From: Wolbachia endosymbiont (group A) of Longitarsus flavicornis
GTDB lineage: Bacteria > Pseudomonadota > Alphaproteobacteria > Rickettsiales > Anaplasmataceae
Reading direction: 5' to 3'
DNA length: 64,000 bases
Assembly (NCBI RefSeq): GCF_963931955.1
Contig: NZ_OZ008337.1
Location: 434,001-498,000 of the forward strand
Positions 1 to 11,400 of the stretch are shown here, in pieces. Both the position numbers and the translations under genes were made by a program. A model generated the notes under the pieces. That model saw only the letters and a list, made by a program, of their open reading frames with translations. It was not told where the DNA came from and searched no databases. The first letter of the stretch is position 1, and every line of letters begins with the position of its first letter.

Positions 1-555
1 GCTGTGTAAAGTTTAACCATTGCAACTCTGGAATAAGTATCAACAAAAGTTTGCTGATCTATACCTTTGATATTGCCCACATAATAGGTATCTTGAGAAC
101 CCAAATAACCTGGATGTTGCGTCTCAATTTCACCATGAGCTTCCCTTTGTTCTTTCACTTTTTCTAAAGCTGCAAGTTGTTCTTCAGTTAAAATCTTGAG
201 CTACTTTTGTCTCTAGTGCTTTAAGTCTCTTTTTGAGAGTTTCAAGTTAGCCATACATCCTCCTTGGGATACCTCTTTTTCTCAGCTCATTTGCAGCTCT
301 TTCTTGTCCATATGCAGGAAATTCTGTAGCTATCTGCTCTTTCTATATCGTCGGAAACTCTGTTTGCTAATAGCGGTTTTTTCTTACTTATTTCATGTAA
401 TGCTTCTTCTCCTCCATTTTCATATAACTCCTTAAAGCGATAAAATGTATCTCTTGAGTATCCCATCACTTTGCATGCTTGAGACACATTTCCTAATTGT
501 TTTGCTAGCTCTAATAACCCTAGTTTTGGTTTTAGTATTTTTGTTTCTCATTTCT
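1..555 (-). pseudogene. IS481-family transposase remnant, running off the left edge
   Basis: Read on the minus strand, this stretch encodes pieces of an IS481-type (integrase-like DDE) transposase. The N-terminal helix-turn-helix is recognisable around 487-540 (VSQACKVMGYSRDTFYRFKE) and part of the integrase core near 1-180 (GYLGSQDTYYVGNIKG). The pieces lie in different frames. The only ATG near the start (about 554) is out of frame with the helix-turn-helix, and the short frame at 287-487 stops early, so several frameshifts have killed it. The rest of the element lies beyond the window. The family assignment rests on remembered similarity to Wolbachia IS481 transposases. Confidence 0.75.
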
Positions 556-649
556 AACACTCCTTTCTTTTATTATTTTATAAATTACTTATTTTAAGTG
601 TCAGATCAAGTCCTATTTAATACACTTTCTGGCACATCTGTAGTTAATA

Positions 650-1921
650 TTAACTACCAATATCGTATCTGAAGAAGCCCCCCGGCCATTCTAAAAAATT
701 TAATGCTGAGTACACTTTACTTTTGGCTTCTTCTATAGTGCTCCCTTCTGCTACTATATTTAGCACTCTTCCACCATCGGAAACCCAATTACCATTTGCG
801 TCCAATTTAGTACCAGCATGAAACACCAATACACCAGGAATGCTCTCGATTTTATCCAATCCCTTAATTACTTCTCCCTTTTGATAATCACCTGGATAGC
901 CTTTACTTGCAACAACCACACAAATTGTAGATTTGTTATTAAGCTCCACCACTTTGGCACTTAATTTTCCTTCTGCAACTGACAACATCAATTTTAACAA
1001 ATCGCAATTTGCATCAAATCTAGGTAACATAGATTGTACTTCTGGATCACCGAATCTAACGTTATACTCGAGAAGTTTTGGACCATCTTTGCAAATCATT
1101 AAGCCAGCAAAAAGCACTCCTCGATAGGGTGTCCCCATGTTAGTCAGTGCTTGAATTGTAGGATATATTATTTTTTGGATAATTTTTTGCTCCATGTCCT
1201 TACTTATAATTGAAGGTGATGAGTACGACCCCATACCTCCAGTATTTTGGCCTTCATTACTTTCATCAACTCTCTTATAATCTTTTGCACACCCAAGAGT
1301 TACTACTTTCAACCCATCAACAAGAGCAAAAAAACTTACTTCTTCTCCAATTAAAAACTCCTCTATGATTATTTCTTCGCCTGACTCACCAAAATTTTTC
1401 TCTACTAGCATTGAATCTATTGCTGAAAAAGCTTCGCTTTCTGTGCAACATATCATCACACCTTTCCCTGCTGCAATTCCATTTGCTTTCACTACAAATG
1501 GAAATTTTATTTTATTGCTACGTACAAAATTTTTAGCTAACCCCTCATCAATAAAACGCTCGTACTTGGCGGTTGGTATACCATATTGTTTACATAATTC
1601 TTTGGTGAAAGACTTTGATGCCTCAAGTTTTGCAGCTGCTTGACTTGGAGCGAAAACATTTATCCCCTCTGCAGCTAAATCATCGGCAAGTCCATTGATT
1701 ATTGGTTGTTCTGGACCAATAACAACTAACTCTATATTTTCTCTCTTGCAAAATTGTGTAACATCTATTGAATTTTGAATATTTATATCCACAAGAACTC
1801 CCAAATTTCCCATGGCTGGGCGACCAGGAGTGACATATAATTCAGTTAAGATAGGAGATTTTTTTAGAGCCCAAAGTAGAGCGTGCTCACGCCCACCAGA
1901 ACCTATAACCAGAACCTTCAT
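650..1921 (-). CDS. purD: Phosphoribosylamine--glycine ligase (GAR synthetase)
   Basis: Second step of de novo purine synthesis: joins glycine to 5-phosphoribosylamine using ATP, in the cytoplasm. The 423-residue protein has the family length. It opens with the N-domain dinucleotide-like loop GSGGREHAL (residues 7-15), then GPEQP, then the ATP-grasp core (KANGIAAGKGV near 145-155 and EYNVRFGDPEVQ near 285-296). The ATG start at 1921 fits the family N-terminus. It sits 34 bases downstream of serS on the same strand, so the two may be cotranscribed. With purE in this window it supports a retained purine pathway, a trait of Wolbachia compared with Rickettsia. Confidence 0.96.
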   Translation of the reverse strand: MKVLVIGSGGREHALLWALKKSPILTELYVTPGRPAMGNLGVLVDINIQNSIDVTQFCKRENIELVVIGPEQPIINGLADDLAAEGINVFAPSQAAAKLEASKSFTKELCKQYGIPTAKYERFIDEGLAKNFVRSNKIKFPFVVKANGIAAGKGVMICCTESEAFSAIDSMLVEKNFGESGEEIIIEEFLIGEEVSFFALVDGLKVVTLGCAKDYKRVDESNEGQNTGGMGSYSSPSIISKDMEQKIIQKIIYPTIQALTNMGTPYRGVLFAGLMICKDGPKLLEYNVRFGDPEVQSMLPRFDANCDLLKLMLSVAEGKLSAKVVELNNKSTICVVVASKGYPGDYQKGEVIKGLDKIESIPGVLVFHAGTKLDANGNWVSDGGRVLNIVAEGSTIEEAKSKVYSALNFLEWPGGFFRYDIGS

Positions 1922-1955
1922 CTTTATTTCCTCGCTTTTCTATATGTCAAAATTA

Positions 1956-3233
1956 TTATTTGCTTATAACAGTATCATTACTCATGTATTTTTGCAACAC
2001 GTTTGGTATTGTAATCGACCCGTCAGAATTTTGATAATTCTCCATTATGGCAATAATCGTTCTTCCTATAGCTAAAGCTGAGCCGTTTAAAGTGTGAACA
2101 TATTTTTTTATCTTTTTATCAGTTTCTGAAGAGTATTTAGCGTTCATCCTTCTTGCTTGAAATGCACCACAATTTGAGCAGCTTGATATTTCTCTGTATT
2201 TATTTTGCTCAGGTAACCATACCTCTATGTCATAAGTCTTGTGTGCAGCAAAGCCCATATCGCCACTGCACAGCAGCATCACTCTATACGGTAACTCCAG
2301 TTTTTTTAATATCTCTTCAGCAACATTCGTCATGCGCTCAAGTTCATCATTTGATTGGTCTTCAGTTGTAATACTCACCAATTCCACTTTACCAAATTGG
2401 TGTTGCCTTATCATGCCTCTCGTGTCTCGCCCTGCGCTGCCTGCTTCTTTACGAAAACACTCTGAATACGCAGTAAAGCGAATAGGTAGTTCTTTTTCCT
2501 CTACTATTTTATCAGCAACCAAATTTGTTAAAACCACTTCATTTGTGGGAATCAACCTCAATTCATCGGTAGTTAAATACGAATCATCTGAAAATTTCGG
2601 TAGCTGACCAACGTTATACATAGCTTCGTTTTTTACTAAAGCTGGGTGATATACCTCAGTATAGCCAAATTCATTAACATGCATTTCAAGCATAAAATTT
2701 ATTAGCGCTCGTCCAAGCTTAGCTAACTGTCCTTTTAATATCGCAAATCTTGATCCGGAAATTCTTGCCGCTTGTTCGAAGTCCATTAAACTTAATTTTT
2801 CTCCGAGTTCATAATGAGATTTTGCTGTAAAATCAAACTGTCTTTTTTCTCCATATTTTCTCACCTCTAAATTAGAGTTCTCATCTGCGCCTATTGGCAC
2901 ATCTTGTGCAGAGATATTCGGCAAGTTAGATAAAACATTCACTAACTTATCCTTTTCCGCTTGTTCTTTTAAGCTGATTGCCTCTATTTCATTTGTGATG
3001 TTTTTCGACAACTCTATTTGCTCTTCACAGGGGCTCTTGCTCATTTTAAGCTTCTTTATTTCCTCTGTGATTTCATTGCGCTGCCTATTTAAATCTTGCA
3101 ATTTAGTGGTTAATGACCTTTTCTCGTGATCAATTTCTAATATCTCTTTTGCAGTAAACTCTCTTATCCCCCTGCTTCTCATTGCCTTTTCAAATCCTTC
3201 AGGGTTTTTGCGTATATATTCTATATCGTGCAT
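1956..3233 (-). CDS. serS: Serine--tRNA ligase
   Basis: Class II aminoacyl-tRNA synthetase charging tRNA-Ser (and tRNA-Sec where present). The N-terminal long coiled-coil arm is visible in roughly residues 30-100, rich in K, E and L. Class II motif 2 is seen in RDTRGMIRQHQFGKVELV and motif 3 in the C-terminal ALAIGRTIIAIMENYQ stretch. The frame is open from 3254, but I place the start at the ATG at 3233 because the family begins MHDI-x-x-IR and the seven extra residues are not family-like. That gives 425 aa, the usual length. The gene is divergent from the Ulp1-like gene, sharing a roughly 140-base AT-rich promoter region. Confidence 0.95.
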   Translation of the reverse strand: MHDIEYIRKNPEGFEKAMRSRGIREFTAKEILEIDHEKRSLTTKLQDLNRQRNEITEEIKKLKMSKSPCEEQIELSKNITNEIEAISLKEQAEKDKLVNVLSNLPNISAQDVPIGADENSNLEVRKYGEKRQFDFTAKSHYELGEKLSLMDFEQAARISGSRFAILKGQLAKLGRALINFMLEMHVNEFGYTEVYHPALVKNEAMYNVGQLPKFSDDSYLTTDELRLIPTNEVVLTNLVADKIVEEKELPIRFTAYSECFRKEAGSAGRDTRGMIRQHQFGKVELVSITTEDQSNDELERMTNVAEEILKKLELPYRVMLLCSGDMGFAAHKTYDIEVWLPEQNKYREISSCSNCGAFQARRMNAKYSSETDKKIKKYVHTLNGSALAIGRTIIAIMENYQNSDGSITIPNVLQKYMSNDTVISK

Positions 3234-3376
3234 ATATTGTGCTATTACTAACATTATTACTGTACTTCAAAAGCTCTTAATATTCAATATTTTCTCATAC
3301 TACTAAAATTATTATGGTTGATTTTTTTGTTAGAATTTGTTAAAATTTAATTAACTTAGCATTCATAGGATGTAGT

Positions 3377-4504
3377 ATGTCGAACATCACAAAAAAATAT
3401 AATCAACTTAAAGAGAGCACTTACTTTGCTGGTGGAAAATTCGTTATCTACGCTACTTGTGTATGCCTAGCAGCCACATTCGCTGCTGGCTGTTTAGGAG
3501 CGGTAATAGGATCCCCTCTATTGACCTTTCCACTTGCTATGCTCATCTCTAACCCCGTAGTTTGGGTTTTAATGGGAATAATTCTTACAGTAGCATACAG
3601 AATGGTTGTTGGACCTTTATTTGGCTCAGCAAAGAACTATATTAATGGAAAAAGAGCTTCAAAGGGGGAAAAGAGTGAATCAATGGACAGTGGGGTGGAT
3701 ACTATATCAAGAAAAACAAACGGTTCAGATGATACAGAGCGTAGAAGTTCTTCTACTTCGTTAGACAGTGGGTTGGGTGGTAAAGAGTTTCATGAAAATT
3801 TGGACACTCTTGTGCATCAGACAAACAGAAAAAACTATACTTACTGGTTAGATGATAATGACATTACACATATTGCAAGAGTTGTATATGGGTACTCACA
3901 AAGTGAATATAGTAATAGTAATGTCTATTTTCTTGCTCCTAGCTATTCTGATGGTTGGGATGGACTCACAAAAGAATTTCTTCAGAATTATAGAGGTGAA
4001 TTAAAACAAAATTCTAAATTGATATTTACTTCGGTTCTTCATGTTAACAACAATCATTGGGTAACTTTGGTTATTAAACCTGATGCAGGTGATAAGAAAT
4101 TTAGAGTTTATTACTGCGACTCATTTGGTAATCAATTGCCAAATAATGTGCTAAATATTGTCGAAGGAGAACTGTTAAAAGAACAATGGTCACTAGACAT
4201 AGCTAGCTCCAAAGTTAATCAGCAGAGTGACGGGCATAATTGTGGAATATTTGCGTTAGAAAATGCTCATAAAATTACACAAATGCTTAACGAAGACAAA
4301 TCATTTGATGAAATTGACAAAAAGTTATCAGAATATAAATTTGATTTGAATGAGAAAAGAGAAGAATTTACAAGAGCGCTTATGGAAGATGAGAAATGGA
4401 AGGAAGATCCAAGAAATGGGCTTTTACGTAAGCGTCCGCCAAGGACGGAAACATCTCAGTTTTCTATTTCAAGGGAGAATGCAAGTTTGTGTTGCATTAT
4501 GTAA
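3377..4504 (+). CDS. Membrane-anchored Ulp1-type (C48, clan CE) cysteine protease with CaaX-like C-terminus
   Basis: Predicted deubiquitinase or SUMO/NEDD8 protease, a likely secreted effector. Two hydrophobic segments (about residues 22-45 and 48-79) are followed by a hydrophilic linker (90-135) with two DSG motifs. The clan CE catalytic domain spans about 150-340. His227 lies in NNNHW, Asp248 in YYCDSFGN, the oxyanion Gln283 and nucleophile Cys289 in QQSDGHNCGIF. These match the classical Ulp1 H-D-Q-C order and spacing. The protein ends in Cys-Cys-Ile-Met, which reads as a eukaryotic CaaX prenylation box. Clan CE proteases in intracellular bacteria usually act on host ubiquitin-like conjugates, and Wolbachia CidB carries such a domain, but this protein is stand-alone and much shorter. 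There is no classical cleaved signal peptide. The substrate and the secretion route are unknown. Confidence 0.85.
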   Translation: MSNITKKYNQLKESTYFAGGKFVIYATCVCLAATFAAGCLGAVIGSPLLTFPLAMLISNPVVWVLMGIILTVAYRMVVGPLFGSAKNYINGKRASKGEKSESMDSGVDTISRKTNGSDDTERRSSSTSLDSGLGGKEFHENLDTLVHQTNRKNYTYWLDDNDITHIARVVYGYSQSEYSNSNVYFLAPSYSDGWDGLTKEFLQNYRGELKQNSKLIFTSVLHVNNNHWVTLVIKPDAGDKKFRVYYCDSFGNQLPNNVLNIVEGELLKEQWSLDIASSKVNQQSDGHNCGIFALENAHKITQMLNEDKSFDEIDKKLSEYKFDLNEKREEFTRALMEDEKWKEDPRNGLLRKRPPRTETSQFSISRENASLCCIM

Positions 4505-4529
4505 TCAATGAAAAATTACCATTGACCTT

Positions 4530-5492
4530 ATGCCCCTGCAAATAGGAAATTTGACGATTGATTCTCCAGTAATCTTGGCGCCAATGTCTGGAGTGACTGA
4601 TTATCCATTTAGAAGTGTTGTTAAGAAGCTTGGTGCAAGTTTGTTAGTTTCAGAGATGATTGCAAGCAGAGCTATGATTATGCAAACTCGCCAGAGTCTA
4701 CAAAAAGCAAAAGTTGATGAGCTAACTGCTGTTCAGCTTGCTGGATGCGAACCGGATGTAATGGCAGAGGCTGCAAAGCTCAACGAGGATATGGGAGCAA
4801 AAATAATAGATATAAATTTCGGTTGTCCTGTTAAAAAAGTTGTAAACGGCTATGCAGGATCAGCGCTAATGCGTGATGAGAAAAAAGCTGCTGAAATAAT
4901 TGAAGCTGTAGTCAAGGCAGTGAATGTGCCAGTTACAGTGAAAATGCGCACCGGGTGGAACGATGAAAATCGCAATGCACCGAGACTTGCGAAAATTGCC
5001 GAAGACTTAGGAGCAAAGATGATTACTGTACATGGAAGAACAAGGGCACAGCTTTATAACGGTCAAGCAGATTGGAAATTCGTTAGAAATGTTAAAGAGC
5101 AAGTAAAAATCCCAGTTATAGTAAATGGCGATATTAAAAATTTAAATGATATTCAGAATGCTCTCAAAGAATCTAGAGCGGACGGAGTGATGATAGGTCG
5201 TGGTGCCTACGGTAAACCTTGGCTGATTAATCAAGCAATGCACTTTCTCAGTGGAAGTGAAACTTCTGAACCAACAGCTTCAGAGAGATTAAGCATCATA
5301 CTTGAGCATTACGACAGTATTCTTGAGTACTATGGAAATGACACAGGAATAAAGATGGCCCGCAAACATATAGGTTGGTACAGTAGCGGGCTTCAAGGCT
5401 CATCCGAATTTCGCGTGAGAGTAAATAACATGACAGATAGCACGGAAGTGAAAGAAAATATCATTGGCTTTTTTGGTCACGAGACACACTAG
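4530..5492 (+). CDS. dusB: tRNA-dihydrouridine synthase B
   Basis: FMN-dependent enzyme that reduces uridine to dihydrouridine in the tRNA D-loop. The 320-residue protein shows the TIM-barrel start APMSGVTDYPFR (residues 18-29), the family signature around DINFGCPVKKV (95-105) with the catalytic Cys100, then KMRTGW and the FMN phosphate-binding VNGDI and IGRGAYGKPW. The ATG at 4530 is 25 bases after the Ulp1-like stop, so read-through from that gene is possible. It converges on rpoBC with only six bases between the stop codons, so any terminators must overlap coding sequence. Confidence 0.94.
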   Translation: MPLQIGNLTIDSPVILAPMSGVTDYPFRSVVKKLGASLLVSEMIASRAMIMQTRQSLQKAKVDELTAVQLAGCEPDVMAEAAKLNEDMGAKIIDINFGCPVKKVVNGYAGSALMRDEKKAAEIIEAVVKAVNVPVTVKMRTGWNDENRNAPRLAKIAEDLGAKMITVHGRTRAQLYNGQADWKFVRNVKEQVKIPVIVNGDIKNLNDIQNALKESRADGVMIGRGAYGKPWLINQAMHFLSGSETSEPTASERLSIILEHYDSILEYYGNDTGIKMARKHIGWYSSGLQGSSEFRVRVNNMTDSTEVKENIIGFFGHETH

Positions 5493-5498
5493 CTGTAC

Positions 5499-8400
5499 TC
5501 AATTCGACTGATCATAATGTGATGCTACCACGCTCTCTTCCTCACCAGAGTGTAAATGACAACTATTATCCATTAACCATTTCTCGTCATAAGTTTCAAT
5601 ATCAAAATATTTTTCATATTTATCTACATTATCACAAAGTGAAAGCGCTTTGATCTTATTCATAATCAAACCTGTACCAGCAGGAATTAATCTTCCTACT
5701 ATAACATTTTCTTTTAATCCACTTAAAGGATCACTCTTCCCGCAGAATGCTGCTTCTGTAAGTACTTTTGTTGTCTCTTGGAAAGAGGCAGCAGAAATAA
5801 AGGAGCTAGTTTCAAGACTTGCCCTAGTAATCCCCTGCAGAATAGGAAGATAATGAGTAGGTCGTTTGCCAGAGTTACTCATAGCATCATTTTCCCTATC
5901 AACTTCCAGCTTGTCAATGCTTTCGCCAACCAAGTACATAGTATCACCAGGATCAGTAATTTCCACTTTTTGTAGCATTTGTTTTAAGATCACCTCCAAA
6001 TGCTTGTTGTCTATACGAACACCCTGCAATCTATAAACTTGTTGTATTTCAGAAATCATATAGTGCGCTAAAGCTTCTAACCCAAGCACACGTAAAATAT
6101 CATGGAGATCAGGGTCACCATCCATCAATAGATCACCTTTACGTACAAAATCACCTTCATTGACTATTACATGCTTACTTCTTGATACCAAATATTCAAC
6201 TGGAGAAATTTGTTCATCTACAGGTTTAATTAATATACTGCGTTTTCCTCTACGGTCTTTTTCAGAAAACGCTACATAGCCATCTATCTCACTAACAATA
6301 GCATGCTCTTTAGGACGACGTGCTTCAAATAACTCTATAACCCTCGGTAAACCACCAGTAATATCACGAGTTTTAACTGACTCTCTTGGTGTTCTTGTAA
6401 TAACATCACCTGCATGAACCTTCTGGCCATCTTGTACATTGAGCACTGCACCGATTGGTATAAAATAACATGCTTCAACGCCACTTGCGAGTGTCATTAC
6501 TTTACCATTATCGTCAAGCAGCACAATACGAGGACGTAAATTAGCCCCACCAGAATGCAATTTCCAGTCTTTTACTACTTTGCTTGATATTCCTGTAGAT
6601 TCATCCATCACTTCAGTGATCGAAATTCCATCTTTTAAGTCCTGATAAGACACTGTACCAGTCTTCTCCGTGATAATAGGCAATGTATAAGGATCCCATT
6701 CCGTAACTTTATCGCCAATTTTTACTGACCCACTCTCATCCACATAAAGTTTAGCACCGTAAGGTACACTATGCTTCAACTTTTCACTACCAAGGCTATC
6801 AATCAACACGACTTCACAGGAGCGGCTTATCACAATTTTATTTCCGTCTCTATCTATAATTATATTACTATTGTTTAACTTTATTTTAGCATTAATAGAA
6901 GCTATAATATTCGAGGATTCAACGCCTCTAGTCATTACTCCACCTATATGGAAAGTACGCATCGTTAACTGAGTACCTGGCTCTCCAACAGATTGAGCAG
7001 CGATAACACCAACTGCTTCACCTATTGAAACAATTTTACCAGTTGCAAGGTCTCTTCCATAACATAAAGAACACACACCAGGACTTATTTCACAAGTTAA
7101 AGGCGATCTAATTTTTACAGCATCAAGACCTGCAATGCTGATTTGCTTTACTTTATCCTCATCAATTAATTCCCCTGCTTTTACTAATAATTCTTTTGTC
7201 ACTGGGTTATATATATCATTTGCAGCTGTTCTACCCAGCACAACACTCTCTAGAGATGCAACTATAGTACTTCCTTCAACTGTAGCTCTCACGACAAGAC
7301 CATCTTTTGTTTTACAGTCATGCTTTGTAACTATGCAATTTTGAGACACATCAACCAAACGACGAGTTAAGTATCCAGAATTTGCAGTTTTAAGCGCAGT
7401 GTCAGCTAAACCTTTACGCGCACCGTGAGTAGAATTAAAGTATTCAAATACGTTCAGTCCTTCACGGAAATTAGAAATTATAGGCGTTTCTATAATCTCA
7501 CCAGAAGGTTTAGTCATGAGCCCTCGCATTCCTGCTAGCTGTTTCATCTGTGAAGTAGAGCCCCTTGCACCAGAGTTAACCATCATGTAAACTGAGTTGT
7601 ACTTACTATTTTCATCATATATAGATATTGCTTTTAACATGTCATTGGCTATCATATCCGTACACCTAGACCATTCATCTATAACCTTGTTATACCTCTC
7701 ACTTCTAGTTATTAGCCCATCTTGATATTGCATAGAGAATTTCTTAATTTCACCCCTCGCGTGATCAACATGTGTAGCCTTAGTTTCAGGTATAACCATA
7801 TCACAACGACCAAAAGATACACCAGAAAATGTGGCATACTCAAAGCCAAGTACCATTAATTTATCAGAAAATACCACTGTAGCACTTTGACCACAGTTAC
7901 GATATACCAAATCAACTATACCAGTTATTTCCTTGACTGTTAATATCTGATTTATTAGATCGAAACTTAGATTCTTATGCTTAGGAAAAATCTGCCATAA
8001 TATTAAACGGCCAGGAGTTGTACAAACAGTTTTATAGTGAGTTTCACCACTGCTATTAATATACTCCATCCTATACTTTATACTAGAATGAATATGTAAA
8101 GTACCATCACTCAAGGAATGCTCAACTTCACAAAAAGCACCAAAAGATGGTAAATTATCTTCCTTAGGTTCTTGTAAAGTCAGATAATATATACCAAGTA
8201 CTATATCTTTACTAGGAACTATAATCGGTCTGCCATTAGAAGGACTTAAAACGTTATTAGTGGACATCATCAACACCCTAGCTTCAAGCTGAGCTTCCAA
8301 TGAAATTGGCACATGCACTGCCATTTGATCACCATCAAAATCAGCATTAAACGCTGTGCAGACAAGCGGATGAAGCTGTATTGCTTTGCCTTCAATAAGG

Positions 8401-11400
8401 ATTGGCTCAAAAGCCTGAATACCAAGTCTATGTAGCGTAGGCGCTCTATTCAACAAAACAGGATGCTCTTTTATTACCTCTTCAAGCATATCCCAAACTT
8501 CTGGTTTTTCTGCTCTTATCAACTTACTAGCAAACTTAATAGTTGGAGCCATACCATACATCTTAAGCTTTGAGTAAACAAAAGGTTTGAATAGTTCAAG
8601 AGCCATTCTTTTTGGTAATCCACACTGATTTAGCTTCAAAGTTGGACCAACAACTATTACAGAACGTCCAGAGTAATCTACCCTTTTTCCTAAGAGGTTC
8701 TGACGAAAACGACCTTGTTTTCCTTTCAGCATATCGCTAATAGATTTTTTATATCCAGCAGCACCGGCTTTATTTACCAGAGTATTACGACGGCTATTAT
8801 CAAAAAGAGAATCAACTGCTTCTTGTAACATCCTTTTTTCATTACGAATCATAATCTCAGGAGGATTTAAGCTCAACAATTTCCTCAACCTGTTATTTCT
8901 ATTAATAATAGTCCTATAATGATGATTCAGATCAGAAACTGCAGGACGACCACTTTCAAGCGATACCAAAGGACGCAAATCAGGTGGTAAAATAGGTATA
9001 GTTGTAAGTATCATCCACTCAGGTCTATTTCCAGACTTAATGAAGTTTTCAATAATACGTAATCTCTTTATAATTTTCTTTCTTCTTATCTCAGAAGCAA
9101 CAGACTCTAACTCTAGTCTTAAATTCTTTCTAATTTCATGTAAATCAAGGCGCGTTAGCAACTCTCTTATAGCTTCAACACCTTGCATAGCTATAAAATT
9201 ATCGATCCCATAGCTATCTTTAGCTTCATTATAAGCTTTTTCACTAATAATCTCACCTTTTTCAAAAGGAGAAACAAGAGGATCTATCACGATATAATTA
9301 TCGCTATATAAAATATTCTCAATGTCTCTGAGAGACATATCCAATAATGCCCCAATTCTTGAAGGAAGCGATTTTAAAAACCATATATGAGCAACAGGAG
9401 ATGCAAGCTCTATATGACCCATCCTTTCTCTTCTTACTTTAGAAGATGTAACTTCTACTCCGCATTTTTCGCATATGCGACCTCTGTGTCTTCTTTTTTT
9501 GTATTTTCCACATAAACATTCATCGTCATTGACAGGGCCAAAAACCTTAGGGCAAAATAATCCACCTTTCTCAACTTTGAACGTACGATAATTTGCAGTT
9601 GAAACATCTTCTATCTCACCACAAGATATACGTTTAATACTTTCAGGGCTAGCAATTGATATGCTAACCTCATTAAAAGGTTGCGCAATGTTAGTGTGAG
9701 ATATATCTTCAATCACTACATCATTTTGCTTTAAATCTACATTTAAACATAAAGAACGTAGTTCTTTTATCATCACATTAAAGGACTCGGGAATTCCACA
9801 TTCAAAATTACTGTCACCTTTTATTATCGATTCGTAAATCTTAACTCTACCATTAATATCATCAGACTTCACAGTTAACATTTCCTGCAAAGTATAAGCA
9901 GCACCATAGGCTTGTAATGCCCAACATTCCATTTCACCAAAACGCTGACCACCAAAATGAGATTTTCCTCCTAGAGGTTGTTGAGTAACTAAACTATAAG
10001 GCCCTACTGAACGCGCATGAATTTTACCATCAACCAAGTGGTGCAACTTAAGCATGTACATGTAACCAACTGTAACCTTGCGGTCGAATTTTTCACCAGT
10101 GCAACCGTCATACAATACAGCTTGTCCAGAGTTATCTAAACCAGCAAGTTCAAATAATTTTGCTATTTGTTCATCTTTTGGACCCTCAAATACAGGTGCA
10201 GCAACAGGAACGCCATCACGTAATTTACGTGCAAATTCAATGAGATTATTATCACTAATATTACGAATATCATTACAGATAGATACGTTACTGCCATAGC
10301 TATAAACCTCAATCAGGAAGTTACGTAAATTGCTATATGAACTTTTACAAGAGCTCAAATAGTTCTCTACTAACGCATTCAACTCGTCATTTAGTGCATT
10401 CTTATTGGGTGTATTTAAAACAGAAGCCGTTATTTCATCATCATCAATATTTTCAATTTTTTTATTGTCAAGGTATGCTACTGCAAATTGTGTAAAATTA
10501 TCATCGTTAAGGGACCTAATTTCCTTGCAAAAAGCACTTTTGATTTTATTGATCTCATCGAGAAGATTACTTACCTTTTCCCCTAATTTTCTACAAGCCC
10601 AACCTACATGCGTTTCTAGTATTTGCCCTACATTCATTCGTGAAGGAACACCAAGAGGGTTAAGAATAATATCAACAGGAGTACCATCTTCCAAATAAGG
10701 CATATCTTCCACTGGCACAACTCGAGAAATCACACCTTTATTTCCATGTCTACCAGCCATTTTATCCCCTGGTTGCAGACTATGTTTCACAGCAATGAAA
10801 ACTTTTACTGACATCGACACACCTTGAGGCAGGTCATAACCTTCATGTAATTTTTCTACTTTTCGCTTAAACTGTGCTATTGCATGTGATACTTTTTCAT
10901 CGAAATCTTTTTTTAAGCTCTTAACTTGCTCAGAAATGGATTGGTTTTTTAATCCTATACCCCACCATTGCTCACGTTCAATAGAGTCAAATTTTTCTCG
11001 ATCTTGAGAACCAGAATTAATAAGAAGTTTCTTCAGTTCATCATAGAAATATTCACTAGTAACATTGATTATATAATCTCGCTCTTCCTCAAAGTCATTT
11101 ACCTCTTTTTGTTTGATAAGTAATGCCCTTTCATTTTCTTCAACCCCCCTGCGTGTAAAGACTTGTACATCAATTACTGTACCTTCAACATCTGGAGATG
11201 TATATAAAGAGGAATCCGCACAATCGAATGACTTTTCACCAAAAATTGTCATTAATAATTTCGTTTCAGGAGGCAATGAAAGAGAAGGTTTAGGTGTAAC
11301 TTTACCTACCAGAATATAGCCTGGACCAACTCTTGTACCAATTTTCACTATACCACTATCATCCAAGTGATATAGATTCTCTTCATTAACACCAGGTATA

